From JBGCDD01 sp045105075 (GTDB lineage: Bacteria; Pseudomonadota; Alphaproteobacteria; Rhodobacterales; Rhodobacteraceae): 25,376 bases of DNA. The position numbers were made by a program, and so were the translations under genes. Positions 1 to 8,048 of this stretch are shown here, in pieces (the stretch's first letter is position 1; each line of letters begins with the position of its first letter). The stretch covers positions 1 to 25,376 of the forward strand of contig JBGCDD010000089.1 of the NCBI GenBank assembly GCA_045105075.1, given 5' to 3'. The notes under the pieces were generated by a model. The model was not told the DNA's origin. It did no database searches and was given only the letters and a program-made list of their open reading frames with translations.

Positions 1-1
1 C

Positions 2-2152
2 GGTATTCGGTTGGCAAACACACCCGAACAGATGGAAGGCTATCGCCATTTTGTGAGCCTTGCCAAAGGGATGGGCGTCGATTTTGAAGTGCTGGATGCA
101 GAAGAATGCGCCCGCCGCCATCCCTTGGTGTCCACTGAAAATCTACTGGGCGGGCTTTGGGATCCCAGTGACGGCGACATCGACCCCGCGCAATTGTGCC
201 AAGCGTTGTCGCGTCGCGCGCGCCGTGCCGGAGCAGAAGTGCATCGTAACACGCCGGTCACCGGCCTTGTGCAACACAAGGATTACAGCTGGACTGTGTC
301 GACCCCAAAAGGCGATATTCACGCTGAAATTGTGGTGAATGCGGGGGGGTACAGGGTTAACGAAGTTGGCGCGATGATGGGGGTGCATCACCCGGTTGCG
401 TCGATGGAGCACCAATACATGATCACCGAAGAGATCCCCGAGATCGCCGAAGCAAGCCACCGCATGCCGCTGTTGCGCTGTCCGATCAGCGACTTCTACT
501 CGCGTCAGGAAAAGACCGGGCTGCTGGTCGGCTTTTACGAGCAGGATTGCAAAACATGGGGCATGGACGGGATCGACCCGCACTTTGTTAACGCGCTGTG
601 CCCGGATGATCTTGAGCGGATTGGTGACGTTCTGGGGGGCGCAATCGAACGAATGCCGGTTCTGGAACGCACAGGAATCCGCCGTGTTGTAAATGGTCCG
701 ATCACCTATACGATTGACGGAGCGCCCTTGGTTGGGCCAATTCCCGGAAAACGAAATGCGTTTTGTATCATAGGCTTGCGCGCCGGTCTTGGTGAAGGGG
801 GCGGGCATGGTTGGTTGCTGGCGCAGCAAATTGTGCACGGAGAGGCCTGTTATGACACATGGGCGTTGGATCCGCGCCGGTTCACGGGCCATGGCACCGC
901 CGAATTGACGGCGTTGAAGGCGATCGAGGACTATCAGAACGAATTTCGCTTTCATTTCCCGCATGAACATCGCCCCGCCGGACGCCCGATCAAAACCACT
1001 CCGTTGACGCCGGTTCTGGCCAACGAAGGCGCGGCGTTTTCGGTGGTAAACGGCTGGGAACGCATGGATTTTGTGAAGCCATCAGCTGATTTTCACGAAG
1101 ATCACAGTTTTCGTTTTACAAATGTTTTCAGCACGGTAGCCAAGGAAGTTAAGGCTGTAGAAACAGCCGTGGGCCTAAGCGAAGTCAGCGGGTTCAACAG
1201 GTTTGAACTGACGGGCCGTGATGTCAGTGCTTTCCTTGATCGCATGATATGTGGTCGCACGCCAAAGCGTGTGGGTCGGGTCGGATTGGGCTATTTGTTG
1301 TCGGATATTGGCACCATCAAAACCGAGGCAACCTTGGCGCGCTTGGACGAAGACCGCGTCTGGTACGGCTCGGCGGCCGCGGCGGAAGGGCATGATATGG
1401 ATTGGTTAACCGCCCATATCGCGCCCGACGAAGATGTTCAGATCACCTCACTGACCAATCAGCACACGATCCTGGTTTTGGCCGGGCCAAAAGCACGCGA
1501 TGTTTTGCAAAAAGTGTCTCGCGGTGACTGGTCGGCAAAGGCTTTCCCATGGCTTTCCGTGCGTCAGGCCTATGTCGGAATTGCCCCGGCGGTCATTATG
1601 TCTGTCAGCTTTTCCGGTGAGTTAGCCTATGAACTTCATGTGCCGAACGCGCAGCTTCATGCGGCGTATTCCGCCTTACGCGACGCTGGCCAATCTGAAG
1701 GCCTGCAGCTGTTTGGGGCTCGCGCGATTGACTCGATGCGGATGGAAAAAGGGTTTTTGCATTGGAAGGCGGATTTGCTGACCGAATTTGACCCATTTGA
1801 AACCGGGTTGGCGCGATTTGTTGACATGTCCAAGGATTTTGTGGGCCGTGCCGCGCTAGAGAAACGTCAGGCCAAAGGCGCCAGCAGGCAACTTGTGTCG
1901 CTCAGCCTTGAGACGTCGGATGCCCCGGCACATGGTGGTGCATCTGTGTGGCATAACAATGACTTGGTGGGCACAGTTACCTCGGGTGATTGGGGCCATC
2001 GCACCGGGTTGAACCTGGCTATGGCATTTGTGACGCCCGATATGGCCGATATTGGAACCGCACTGGAGGTGGATGTGATCGGGCAAAAAATTGCGGCCAC
2101 GGTGATTGCGCCGGCGGTTTATGATCCGGGGTTTGCGCGCCTGCGTGCTTGA
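2..2152 (+). CDS. Dimethylglycine/sarcosine dehydrogenase-like flavoprotein with GcvT domain (5' partial)
   Basis: The frame is open from base 2, so the gene begins upstream of the window; the N-terminal Rossmann motif (GxGxxG) is absent for that reason. What remains (about 716 residues) has the C-terminal part of a DAO-type FAD oxidoreductase fold, including the late 'IDGAPLVGPIPG' and 'GLRAGLGEGGGHG' segments, then an FAO_M-like linker ('LDPRRFT'), then a complete GCV_T aminomethyltransferase domain and its C-terminal barrel ('RMEKGFLHWKADL', 'DFVGRAAL'). Proteins of this architecture (dimethylglycine and sarcosine dehydrogenases, about 800-850 aa) oxidise N-methyl groups and pass the formaldehyde unit to tetrahydrofolate. 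The substrate here is unknown; N-demethylation of an N-methylated amino acid is the most likely role. The TGA lies just before the next gene. A start at the TTG of base 11 is rejected because conserved domain sequence would be missing. Confidence 0.85.
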   Translation, partial: GIRLANTPEQMEGYRHFVSLAKGMGVDFEVLDAEECARRHPLVSTENLLGGLWDPSDGDIDPAQLCQALSRRARRAGAEVHRNTPVTGLVQHKDYSWTVSTPKGDIHAEIVVNAGGYRVNEVGAMMGVHHPVASMEHQYMITEEIPEIAEASHRMPLLRCPISDFYSRQEKTGLLVGFYEQDCKTWGMDGIDPHFVNALCPDDLERIGDVLGGAIERMPVLERTGIRRVVNGPITYTIDGAPLVGPIPGKRNAFCIIGLRAGLGEGGGHGWLLAQQIVHGEACYDTWALDPRRFTGHGTAELTALKAIEDYQNEFRFHFPHEHRPAGRPIKTTPLTPVLANEGAAFSVVNGWERMDFVKPSADFHEDHSFRFTNVFSTVAKEVKAVETAVGLSEVSGFNRFELTGRDVSAFLDRMICGRTPKRVGRVGLGYLLSDIGTIKTEATLARLDEDRVWYGSAAAAEGHDMDWLTAHIAPDEDVQITSLTNQHTILVLAGPKARDVLQKVSRGDWSAKAFPWLSVRQAYVGIAPAVIMSVSFSGELAYELHVPNAQLHAAYSALRDAGQSEGLQLFGARAIDSMRMEKGFLHWKADLLTEFDPFETGLARFVDMSKDFVGRAALEKRQAKGASRQLVSLSLETSDAPAHGGASVWHNNDLVGTVTSGDWGHRTGLNLAMAFVTPDMADIGTALEVDVIGQKIAATVIAPAVYDPGFARLRA

Positions 2153-2184
2153 CCCGCGCCGGTGTTTCAGGCTGGGGTTTCACC

Positions 2185-3231
2185 ATGGACATATACAACA
2201 ACCCTTACCGCGCCGACGGAACTGACTTTCCAGGATTGGACGACATTCCCTGGCCCAGCACGAATGGCGCGCGCCCGTGTGATTTACTGGCGCGCTGCCC
2301 GAAATCGGGCGTGACCCCGCTGAAGCAGGCACCGGATCTGGCAAGTCGATGTCACGTTGGCGAAGTCTGGATCAAAGACGAACGCACACGGATGGGGCTG
2401 GGCAGTTTCAAGGCCCTGGGCGCGGCCTATGTGATCGCTTGTGATGCGCAGTCCGAACCGTTGGCAGGTGTGACCTATGTGACTGCAAGCGCGGGCAATC
2501 ACGGGCTTTCTGTCGCGGCAGGCGCGAAAGCTTTTGGGGCGCGGTCTGTGGTTTACATTGCCGATACAGTGCCGGAACAGTTTGCGGATCGATTGCGCGA
2601 GCAGGGCGCAGAGGTGCGTCGTCAGGGTGGCGTTTATGAGGACAGCATGGCCGCCGCCGCGCAAGCCGCAACGCAAGAAAATCTGCGGCTGTTGTCTGAC
2701 AGTTCATGGCCCGGCTATACGCAACGCCCGCATGTGTTGATGGAGGGCTATCTGGCGCTGATGGCCGAAGTTTTTGACCAACTCTCGCAGCCGCCGACGC
2801 ATTTGTTTTTGCAAGCTGGCGTTGGTGGTTTGGCCGGGGCCGCTGCCGCCGCCGCGCGCGCGCAGTGGGGGCAGAAGATGCGCATTGTCACGGTCGAACC
2901 CGAGGTTGCATTGGCCTTGATGGGCTCGCTCAAAGCGGGCGAGGTCCGCGCCAGTCCGGGCCCCGAGTCGATTATGGGGCGGTTGGATTGCAAGCTGCCA
3001 TCGCTGATTGCCTTGCGCGGTTTGGCGCGCGATTGTGATCACTTTGTCGCTTTGCCCGAGGCGCAGGCCCAAGCGGGCGCAGATTTGGCGGCTGAGGCCG
3101 ATTTCGCATCGACCCCGTCGGGGGCTGCAGGTTTGGCCGCGCTTTTGGCGAGCACGCCACACCGCACTGCGCTTGGATTGAACCAACAATCGCGGGTTTT
3201 GACGATTCTCAGCGAAGCACCCGCCGCATGA
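2185..3231 (+). CDS. PLP-dependent lyase, diaminopropionate ammonia-lyase-like
   Basis: Fold type II PLP enzyme of the threonine dehydratase superfamily, 348 aa. The stretch 'KDERTRMGLGSFKALGAAY' is typical of diaminopropionate ammonia-lyases (DpaL/YgeX); the Schiff-base lysine should be K76. 'TASAGNHGLSVAAGA' is the phosphate/substrate loop and 'LQAGVGGLAGA' the glycine-rich PLP phosphate loop. The family eliminates ammonia from 2,3-diaminopropionate or a related beta-substituted amino acid to give a 2-oxo acid. I chose ATG 2185 (protein MDIYNNPYR...), which matches the usual N-terminus; the frame also permits TTG at 2149 overlapping the previous stop, but the extra 12 residues look non-conserved. 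The stop overlaps the next start (ATGA). With the following two genes it resembles the EutB-EutD-EutA part of ectoine-utilisation clusters, so an EutB-like role is an alternative. Substrate unproven. Confidence 0.82.
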   Translation: MDIYNNPYRADGTDFPGLDDIPWPSTNGARPCDLLARCPKSGVTPLKQAPDLASRCHVGEVWIKDERTRMGLGSFKALGAAYVIACDAQSEPLAGVTYVTASAGNHGLSVAAGAKAFGARSVVYIADTVPEQFADRLREQGAEVRRQGGVYEDSMAAAAQAATQENLRLLSDSSWPGYTQRPHVLMEGYLALMAEVFDQLSQPPTHLFLQAGVGGLAGAAAAAARAQWGQKMRIVTVEPEVALALMGSLKAGEVRASPGPESIMGRLDCKLPSLIALRGLARDCDHFVALPEAQAQAGADLAAEADFASTPSGAAGLAALLASTPHRTALGLNQQSRVLTILSEAPAA

Positions 3232-4364
3232 ACGGCTTTGGAACAGCCGAGTTCCAGCACCGTCTGGCCCGCGCCCAAAGCGCGATGGCCACACAAGGCC
3301 ACGCCGCGCTGTTGCTGACAACAGAGGCAGATGTGCGGTATTTAACCGGATTTCTAACCCGATTTTGGGAAAGCCCGACCCGCCCGTGGTTTGTGATTGT
3401 TCCGGCACAGGGCGATGTGATTGCGGTGATCCCGTCGATTGGGGCGGCTTTGATGGCGCAAACCTGGGTGCGCGATATTCGCACCTGGCGCGCGCCAAAT
3501 CCAGGCGATGATGGCGTGACGCTGTTGCACGATACGCTGCACGAGGTGGCGGGTCGTGCGGGCCCAATTGCGGTGCCGATGGGATTGGAAAGCCATCTGC
3601 GCATGCCTTTGCAGGATTGGACAGCTTTGCAACAGGGACTAATTTTTACCGATGATGGCGGGCTGATGCGCGATCTGCGCGCGATCAAATCCGATGCTGA
3701 GGTCGCCAAAATCGAAACCGCTTGCGCGATTGCCGGGCGCGCCTTTTCGCGGGTGTCCGAAATTGCACGCGGAGGCGTCGCGCTTGATCAGGTGTTTCGC
3801 GATTTTCAACGTCTCGCGCTGGAGGAAGGCGCGGACTGGGTGCCTTATCTGGCCGGTGGCGCAGATCAGGATGGGTACGGCGATGTGATTTCGCCAGCCT
3901 CCACGCGGGCCTTGGCGACGGGCGATGTTTTAATGCTGGACACAGGTCTGGTTCACGATGGTTATTTCTGCGATTTTGATCGCAATTTCGCGCTAGGCCG
4001 ACCCAGCCAAGCGGTGCAAAACGCCTATCATGCCCTGATCGACGCGGTTGATCGTGCGGCAGAGGTCGCACGCCCCGGCGCAACCGCGGCAGATCTGTTC
4101 CATGTGATGGACGGCGTGCTGTCGGGCGGCGGCGAGGCTGGGCGTTTGGGCCATGGGCTGGGCCTGCAACTGACCGAAGGGCTGTCGCTGATCCCGCAGG
4201 ATCTCACCGAATTGCGCCCTGGCATGGTGCTGACGCTGGAACCGGGGATCGAGGTCGTGCCCGGCAAGATTATGGTTCACGAGGAGAATATCGTCATCAC
4301 GCAGGGCGCGCCCCGGTTTTTGTCGCCGCGTGCGCCGCGCGATATTCCACAGCTAAAGGTGTAA
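3228..4364 (+). CDS. M24 family (Xaa-Pro aminopeptidase/EutD-like) metallohydrolase
   Basis: 378 aa with the two-domain layout of aminopeptidase P and creatinase relatives: an N-terminal creatinase-like domain (about 1-150) and a C-terminal pita-bread domain. All five dinuclear metal ligands appear present: D238 (DTG), D249 (CDFDR), H309 (LGHGLG), E338 (LEPG) and E352 (HEEN). Relatives cleave Xaa-Pro bonds, or in EutD/DoeA open ectoine to N-acetyl-diaminobutyrate; others hydrolyse creatine. The surrounding small-molecule catabolic genes favour a C-N hydrolase acting on a metabolite rather than a general peptidase, but this is inference; the N-terminal half is not clearly DoeA. The ATG overlaps the upstream TGA as ATGA, so translational coupling is likely. 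The next gene starts 3 bases after the TAA. Confidence 0.85.
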   Translation: MNGFGTAEFQHRLARAQSAMATQGHAALLLTTEADVRYLTGFLTRFWESPTRPWFVIVPAQGDVIAVIPSIGAALMAQTWVRDIRTWRAPNPGDDGVTLLHDTLHEVAGRAGPIAVPMGLESHLRMPLQDWTALQQGLIFTDDGGLMRDLRAIKSDAEVAKIETACAIAGRAFSRVSEIARGGVALDQVFRDFQRLALEEGADWVPYLAGGADQDGYGDVISPASTRALATGDVLMLDTGLVHDGYFCDFDRNFALGRPSQAVQNAYHALIDAVDRAAEVARPGATAADLFHVMDGVLSGGGEAGRLGHGLGLQLTEGLSLIPQDLTELRPGMVLTLEPGIEVVPGKIMVHEENIVITQGAPRFLSPRAPRDIPQLKV

Positions 4365-4367
4365 GCC

Positions 4368-5102
4368 ATGCGGTTTGACTATCAATTCAGCGACACCACT
4401 GCGCCTCGGTTGGGTTTGATCGTGCTGCAAACAGACGAGCGCATCGAGACCGATTTTCGCGCGCTCTTGCCCGCTGATTGCGAGCTGTTTGTCACCCGTG
4501 TGCCAAGTGCGCCAGATGTGTCACCCGAGACGTTGGCGCAGATGAAACACCATTTGCCAGATGCGGCGCGGTTGCTGCCCAATGCACGCAGGTTTGGCGC
4601 GGTGGGCTATGGCTGCACCTCGGGCACGGCGCAAATCGGGCAGGCACAGATTGGTGATCTGGTGCGCCAGGGCTGTGACACGCAAGCGGTCAGCGACCCG
4701 CTCAGCGCGCTGGTTGCGGCCTGCGGTGCGCTGGGTCTGCGCCGATTGGCATTCCTGTCGCCCTATGTCGCAGACGTGTCGGATCGTTTGCGCGCGGCTT
4801 TGGGCGAACACGCCATTCAGACCCCGGTTTTTGGCAGCTTTGAAGAAGCCAGCGAGGCGCAGGTGGCGCGCATATCGCCTGTGTCGGTGCAAAAGGCGGC
4901 ACGTGATCTGGCGGCGCGCGGCGGCGTGGACGGGGTGTTTTTATCCTGCACCAACCTGAACACGCTGTCGGTGATCGAACCGCTCGAGGCAGAGACCGGC
5001 GTGGCTGTGTTGTCATCAAATCAGGTTCTGGCCTGGCATCTGGCGCATTTGGCGGGCATCGCCGCCCCGCCATTGGGCCGGTTAGGGCAAGTTGCGCCGT
5101 AG
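4368..5102 (+). CDS. Asp/Glu racemase superfamily protein, maleate isomerase/EutA-like
   Basis: 244 aa. Two cysteines sit in the expected catalytic contexts: C83 in 'GYGCTSGTA' and C194 in 'LSCTNL'. Two-cysteine members include maleate cis-trans isomerase and the EutA protein of ectoine clusters; arylmalonate decarboxylase keeps only the second. Maleate isomerase converts maleate to fumarate, the last step of aerobic nicotinate degradation, which would fit an N-heterocycle pathway; EutA would fit the neighbouring lyase and M24 genes. The sequence does not separate these. The start follows the previous TAA by 3 bases with an AAAGGTG ribosome site. The gene ends the first block; 120 non-coding bases follow. 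Confidence 0.82.
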   Translation: MRFDYQFSDTTAPRLGLIVLQTDERIETDFRALLPADCELFVTRVPSAPDVSPETLAQMKHHLPDAARLLPNARRFGAVGYGCTSGTAQIGQAQIGDLVRQGCDTQAVSDPLSALVAACGALGLRRLAFLSPYVADVSDRLRAALGEHAIQTPVFGSFEEASEAQVARISPVSVQKAARDLAARGGVDGVFLSCTNLNTLSVIEPLEAETGVAVLSSNQVLAWHLAHLAGIAAPPLGRLGQVAP

Positions 5103-5113
5103 ACACCTCGTGC

Positions 5114-5142
5114 TTGCCCGTTGCGCCGGCACCGCGTAAAAC
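5114..5142 (+). promoter_or_regulatory. Weak sigma70-like promoter candidate
   Basis: In the 120-base gap after the EutA-like gene, TTGCCC (5114-5119) and TAAAAC (5137-5142) are separated by exactly 17 bases; each matches 4 of 6 consensus positions. It could start a transcript for the small gene, amidase and CoA-transferase. Matches this weak arise by chance, so this is only a candidate. Confidence 0.22.
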
Positions 5143-5151
5143 AGCACCGAC

Positions 5152-5174
5152 GCGGGCGGATTTAGGCCACCCGC
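5152..5174 (+). other. Intergenic hairpin
   Basis: GCGGGCGG (5152-5159) can pair with CCACCCGC (5167-5174) at 7 of 8 positions around a 7-base loop. No T-run follows, so it is not a clear intrinsic terminator. It lies in the leader of the 69-aa gene and might attenuate or stabilise the transcript. It is the only obvious structure in the 5103-5222 gap. Confidence 0.35.
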
Positions 5175-5222
5175 ATCACAGGACCCAAGGCGCAGTGATC
5201 TGCGAAAGAAAGGACAAAAGGC

Positions 5223-5432
5223 ATGAGCGACAAAGCAAACAAATTGGCCGAAGTGATCAAAGAGATCGAAGAGGTCGACACCTGCATCACGGATCTCGAA
5301 GCCGACGCGCGGCGCGATCCAAAGTCAAACCAAGCCCGGCACAACAAATTCGCGGTCAAGGCCATGCGTCGCTACCGCGTGCGGCTGGTCGATGAGCGCG
5401 ACGTTTTGCTTGGTGGATTGACCGCAGATTAA
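5223..5432 (+). CDS. Small charged protein of unknown function (69 aa)
   Basis: A 69-codon frame starts with ATG 8 bases after AAAGGAC, with AAAAGG closer still, so a ribosome site is plausible. The product is rich in Lys, Glu, Asp and Arg. Residues 1-30 (KANKLAEVIKEIEEVDTC) look like an amphipathic, possibly coiled-coil helix, followed by a basic stretch (KAMRRYRVR). No signal peptide or membrane segment is visible and I do not recognise a family. It lies between the EutA-like gene and the amidase, same strand, 43 bases before the amidase. A longer overlapping frame from 5114 lacks a good ribosome site and has a low-complexity Arg-rich product, so I prefer this one. Whether it belongs to the pathway is unknown. 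Confidence 0.6.
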   Translation: MSDKANKLAEVIKEIEEVDTCITDLEADARRDPKSNQARHNKFAVKAMRRYRVRLVDERDVLLGGLTAD

Positions 5433-5475
5433 GACCAAGCTGCCGTAGGCCCAATCGCCAAAGGAGAATCGGATT

Positions 5476-6867
5476 ATGCCCGAGTTGTGGGAGCAAACAG
5501 CAACGCAACTGGCCGCAGCTGTGCGCGCTGGTGATGTGTCAGCCCAACAAGTGTGCGAGGCGCATCTTGATCGTTTGGATGCGGTCAATCCTGGCCTGAA
5601 CGCGGTGGTGCAAACCGATCATGACGGCGCGCGCCTTGCGGCCCGTGGTATTGATGCGCAGATCGCCAACGGCGAAGACCCGGGCGCGATGGCGGGTGTG
5701 CCGATCACGATCAAGGTCAATGTCGACCAGCAAGGCCACGCGACCACCAACGGGTTGCGGGTGCAAAAGGATTTGATCGCACGGGCGGACAATCCAGTGG
5801 TGGCCAACCTGCGCCGCGCCGGAGCAGTGATCGTCGGGCGCACCAACACGCCGGCGTTTTCGATGCGCTGGTTCACTGACAATGGCGTCCACGGCCAAAC
5901 CCTGAACCCACGCGATGCGGGGCTGACGCCGGGGGGATCCTCGGGCGGCGCAGCTTCGGCGGTGGCCAGTGGCATCTGCGCGATGGCACATGGCACCGAT
6001 ATTGCAGGGTCCGTACGGTATCCGGCCTATGCCTGTGGGTTACATGGGTTGCGCCCGACATTGGGGCGCGTGTCGGCCTGGAACCCCACGTTGCCGGACC
6101 GCCATATTGGCGCACAGCTGATGGCAGTGTCGGGGCCGATTGCGCGCTCGATCGATGATATCCGACTGTCTCTGGCGGCGATGGCGGCGCCGGTTGCGGG
6201 TGATCCAACCTGGGTTCCCGTACCCCTGGCGTTTGAACCCGCGCCTTTGCGCGCCGCGCTGTGCGTGGCGCCCGACGGCATGGCGGTGTCCAGCACGGTG
6301 TCCGCAGCCTTGCGCGACACAGCAGAGCGGTTGCGCGCGGCGGGCTGGCAAGTCGACGAGGTCACGCCGCCGCCGTTGCGCCCCGCCGCTGACATCAACG
6401 CCCAGCTCTGGATGGCCGAAGCCCGCGCCACCCGTGACATGATCACCCGCGAAGACGATGCCAATGCCAGTTTTGTGTTCAAACAGATGACCGACGCGTC
6501 GCCGGAAATGGACATGGCCGCGCTGATGGGCGCGTTGCAAAAACGCATCGGGCTGATCCGCGAGTGGCAGGCGTTTCTGGCCGATTACCCGATCCTGATT
6601 TGTCCGGTGTCGGGCACATTGCCGTTTGCACAACAACTTGATGTGTCCTCAGAACAGGCTTTTGCCGACGTGCTTGAGGCGCAGTTGACCCAGCGCGCAT
6701 TGCCCGCATTGGGCCTGCCCTGCCTCAGCGTGGCCACAGGCCAGATCGGGCGCAAACCGGTGGGCGTGCAGCTGGTGGCGGATCGCTTCCGCGAAGACAC
6801 ATTGCTGGCCGCCGGCGCTGTGATCGAAGCGGCTTGCGGCGCACCGACTGTCTGTACTCCGGCATGA
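5476..6867 (+). CDS. Amidase-signature family hydrolase
   Basis: 463 aa, a normal length for the amidase-signature family (GatA, 6-aminohexanoate-cyclic-dimer hydrolase and relatives). The Ser-cisSer-Lys triad is visible: K80 in 'PITIKVN', S156 in 'PGGSSGG' and S179 in 'GTDIAGSVRYP'. The protein is expected to hydrolyse a carboxamide or lactam in the cytoplasm. A strong ribosome site (AAAGGAG, 8 bases before ATG) supports the start. Its TGA overlaps the CoA-transferase start as ATGA, linking amide hydrolysis to CoA activation of the acid. It differs from the amidase fused to the ABC protein (20409-22745), which belongs to the nitrile-hydratase-associated type. Substrate unknown. Confidence 0.9.
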   Translation: MPELWEQTATQLAAAVRAGDVSAQQVCEAHLDRLDAVNPGLNAVVQTDHDGARLAARGIDAQIANGEDPGAMAGVPITIKVNVDQQGHATTNGLRVQKDLIARADNPVVANLRRAGAVIVGRTNTPAFSMRWFTDNGVHGQTLNPRDAGLTPGGSSGGAASAVASGICAMAHGTDIAGSVRYPAYACGLHGLRPTLGRVSAWNPTLPDRHIGAQLMAVSGPIARSIDDIRLSLAAMAAPVAGDPTWVPVPLAFEPAPLRAALCVAPDGMAVSSTVSAALRDTAERLRAAGWQVDEVTPPPLRPAADINAQLWMAEARATRDMITREDDANASFVFKQMTDASPEMDMAALMGALQKRIGLIREWQAFLADYPILICPVSGTLPFAQQLDVSSEQAFADVLEAQLTQRALPALGLPCLSVATGQIGRKPVGVQLVADRFREDTLLAAGAVIEAACGAPTVCTPA

Positions 6868-8048
6868 ACGGCGCGTCTGGCCCGCTTGCCGGTCTGCGCG
6901 TGCTGGATTTGTCGCGTATTCTGGCCGGACCGACCTGCACCCAGCTTTTGGGCGATTACGGTGCCGAGATCTGGAAGATCGAGCGCCCCGGCATGGGAGA
7001 TGACACGCGTGGCTGGGGGCCGCCTTATGTAACCGGTGCTGATGGGGCGGCGCGCGCGGAAAGTGCCTATTACCTGTCGGCCAATCGCAACAAACGCTCG
7101 CTGGCGCTGGACATTGCCACACCTGAGGGCGCTGAAACCGTGCGCAAACTGGCCCGCCACGCCGACATTGTGGTCGGGAATTTCAAAACCGGCGGCTTGC
7201 AGAAATATGGGCTGGACCATGCCAGCCTGTGCGCGGCGCATCCCGGGCTGATCTATTGTTCGATCACCGGGTTTGGCCAAACCGGGCCGAATGCGCACAA
7301 GCCGGGCTATGATTTGCTGGCGCAGGCTTTCGGTGGCATCATGAGCCTGACCGGCGCGCCCGATGGCGAGCCAATGAAGGTGGGCGTGGGCGTGGCCGAT
7401 GTGATCTGCGGGCTTTACGCCAACACTGCGATTTTGGCGGCGTTGCACCACCGCACGGCTACGGGGCAGGGCCAACACATCGACATCGCTCTGGCCGACG
7501 CCACTGTGTCTTGGCTGGTGAACGCGGGCACGAATTACCTGACATCGGGGGCCGAACAACCGCGTTTGGGCAATCAACATCCCAACATCGTGCCCTATCA
7601 GGTCTTTGCCGCCGCCGACGGGCATGTGATTGTGGCGGCCGGAAATGACGCGCAATATGCAAGGTTCTGTGGGTTGATTGACCGGGCCGATTTGGCCGAT
7701 CACCCTGATTATAAACGCAATATTGACCGGATCACCAACCGCGCCGCCTTGGTGGCAGAACTGTCGCGTGAGATCGCGAAACGCAGCCGCGCCGATCTGG
7801 TGGCAGGGATGGAGGCCAAAGGCGTGCCCGGCGGATCGATCAACACGGTGGGCGAGGTCTTTGCCTCGGATCAGGTGGCAGCGCGAGGTATGAAAGTCGC
7901 AGTGCCCGACCCGGACACCGAAACGGGCGAGGTGAGCTTGATCGGCAATCCGGTCAAATTCAGCGCCACGCCGGTGACCTATCGACATGCACCGCCCCAA
8001 TGCGGCGCCGACACGGACGAGATTTTGCGCGCAGTTCTGGGCGACTAG
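6864..8048 (+). CDS. Class III CoA-transferase (CaiB/BaiF family)
   Basis: 394 aa from ATG 6864, beginning just before the typical 'LAGLRVLDLSRILAGPTC' N-terminus. The predicted catalytic aspartate, which forms the acyl-aspartyl anhydride in formyl-CoA transferase and CaiB, is D179 in 'GVGVADVICGLYA', followed by the usual 'LAALHHRTATGQGQ'. Members move CoA between carboxylates (formate/oxalate, carnitine, succinate/dicarboxylates) or racemise alpha-methylacyl-CoA; here it probably activates the acid left after ring opening or amide hydrolysis. A longer frame from 6834 is possible, but the ATGA overlap and N-terminal match favour 6864. It converges on the hydantoinase B gene: the palindromic CTAG at 8045-8048 supplies a TAG stop to both strands, leaving no space for a terminator. 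Confidence 0.92.
   Translation: MNGASGPLAGLRVLDLSRILAGPTCTQLLGDYGAEIWKIERPGMGDDTRGWGPPYVTGADGAARAESAYYLSANRNKRSLALDIATPEGAETVRKLARHADIVVGNFKTGGLQKYGLDHASLCAAHPGLIYCSITGFGQTGPNAHKPGYDLLAQAFGGIMSLTGAPDGEPMKVGVGVADVICGLYANTAILAALHHRTATGQGQHIDIALADATVSWLVNAGTNYLTSGAEQPRLGNQHPNIVPYQVFAAADGHVIVAAGNDAQYARFCGLIDRADLADHPDYKRNIDRITNRAALVAELSREIAKRSRADLVAGMEAKGVPGGSINTVGEVFASDQVAARGMKVAVPDPDTETGEVSLIGNPVKFSATPVTYRHAPPQCGADTDEILRAVLGD

Noticed and set aside
2704..3567. Minus-strand open frame of about 287 codons opposite the PLP lyase and M24 genes.
   Set aside because: Spans two coupled plus-strand genes and has low-complexity basic composition.
2185..5102. Direct naming of the three genes as eutB, eutD and eutA.
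   Set aside because: The resemblance is at family level only; eutC and eutE are missing and the lyase is closer to diaminopropionate ammonia-lyase, so no symbols are given.
5152..5174. Rho-independent terminator.
   Set aside because: The stem is plausible but no T-run follows on the plus strand, so it is reported only as a hairpin.
6585..8000. Long minus-strand open frame (about 470 codons) opposite the amidase and CoA-transferase.
   Set aside because: It lies antisense to two clearly recognisable enzymes, its product has no recognisable domain and is rich in His, Arg and Gly as expected for a GC-rich shadow frame.
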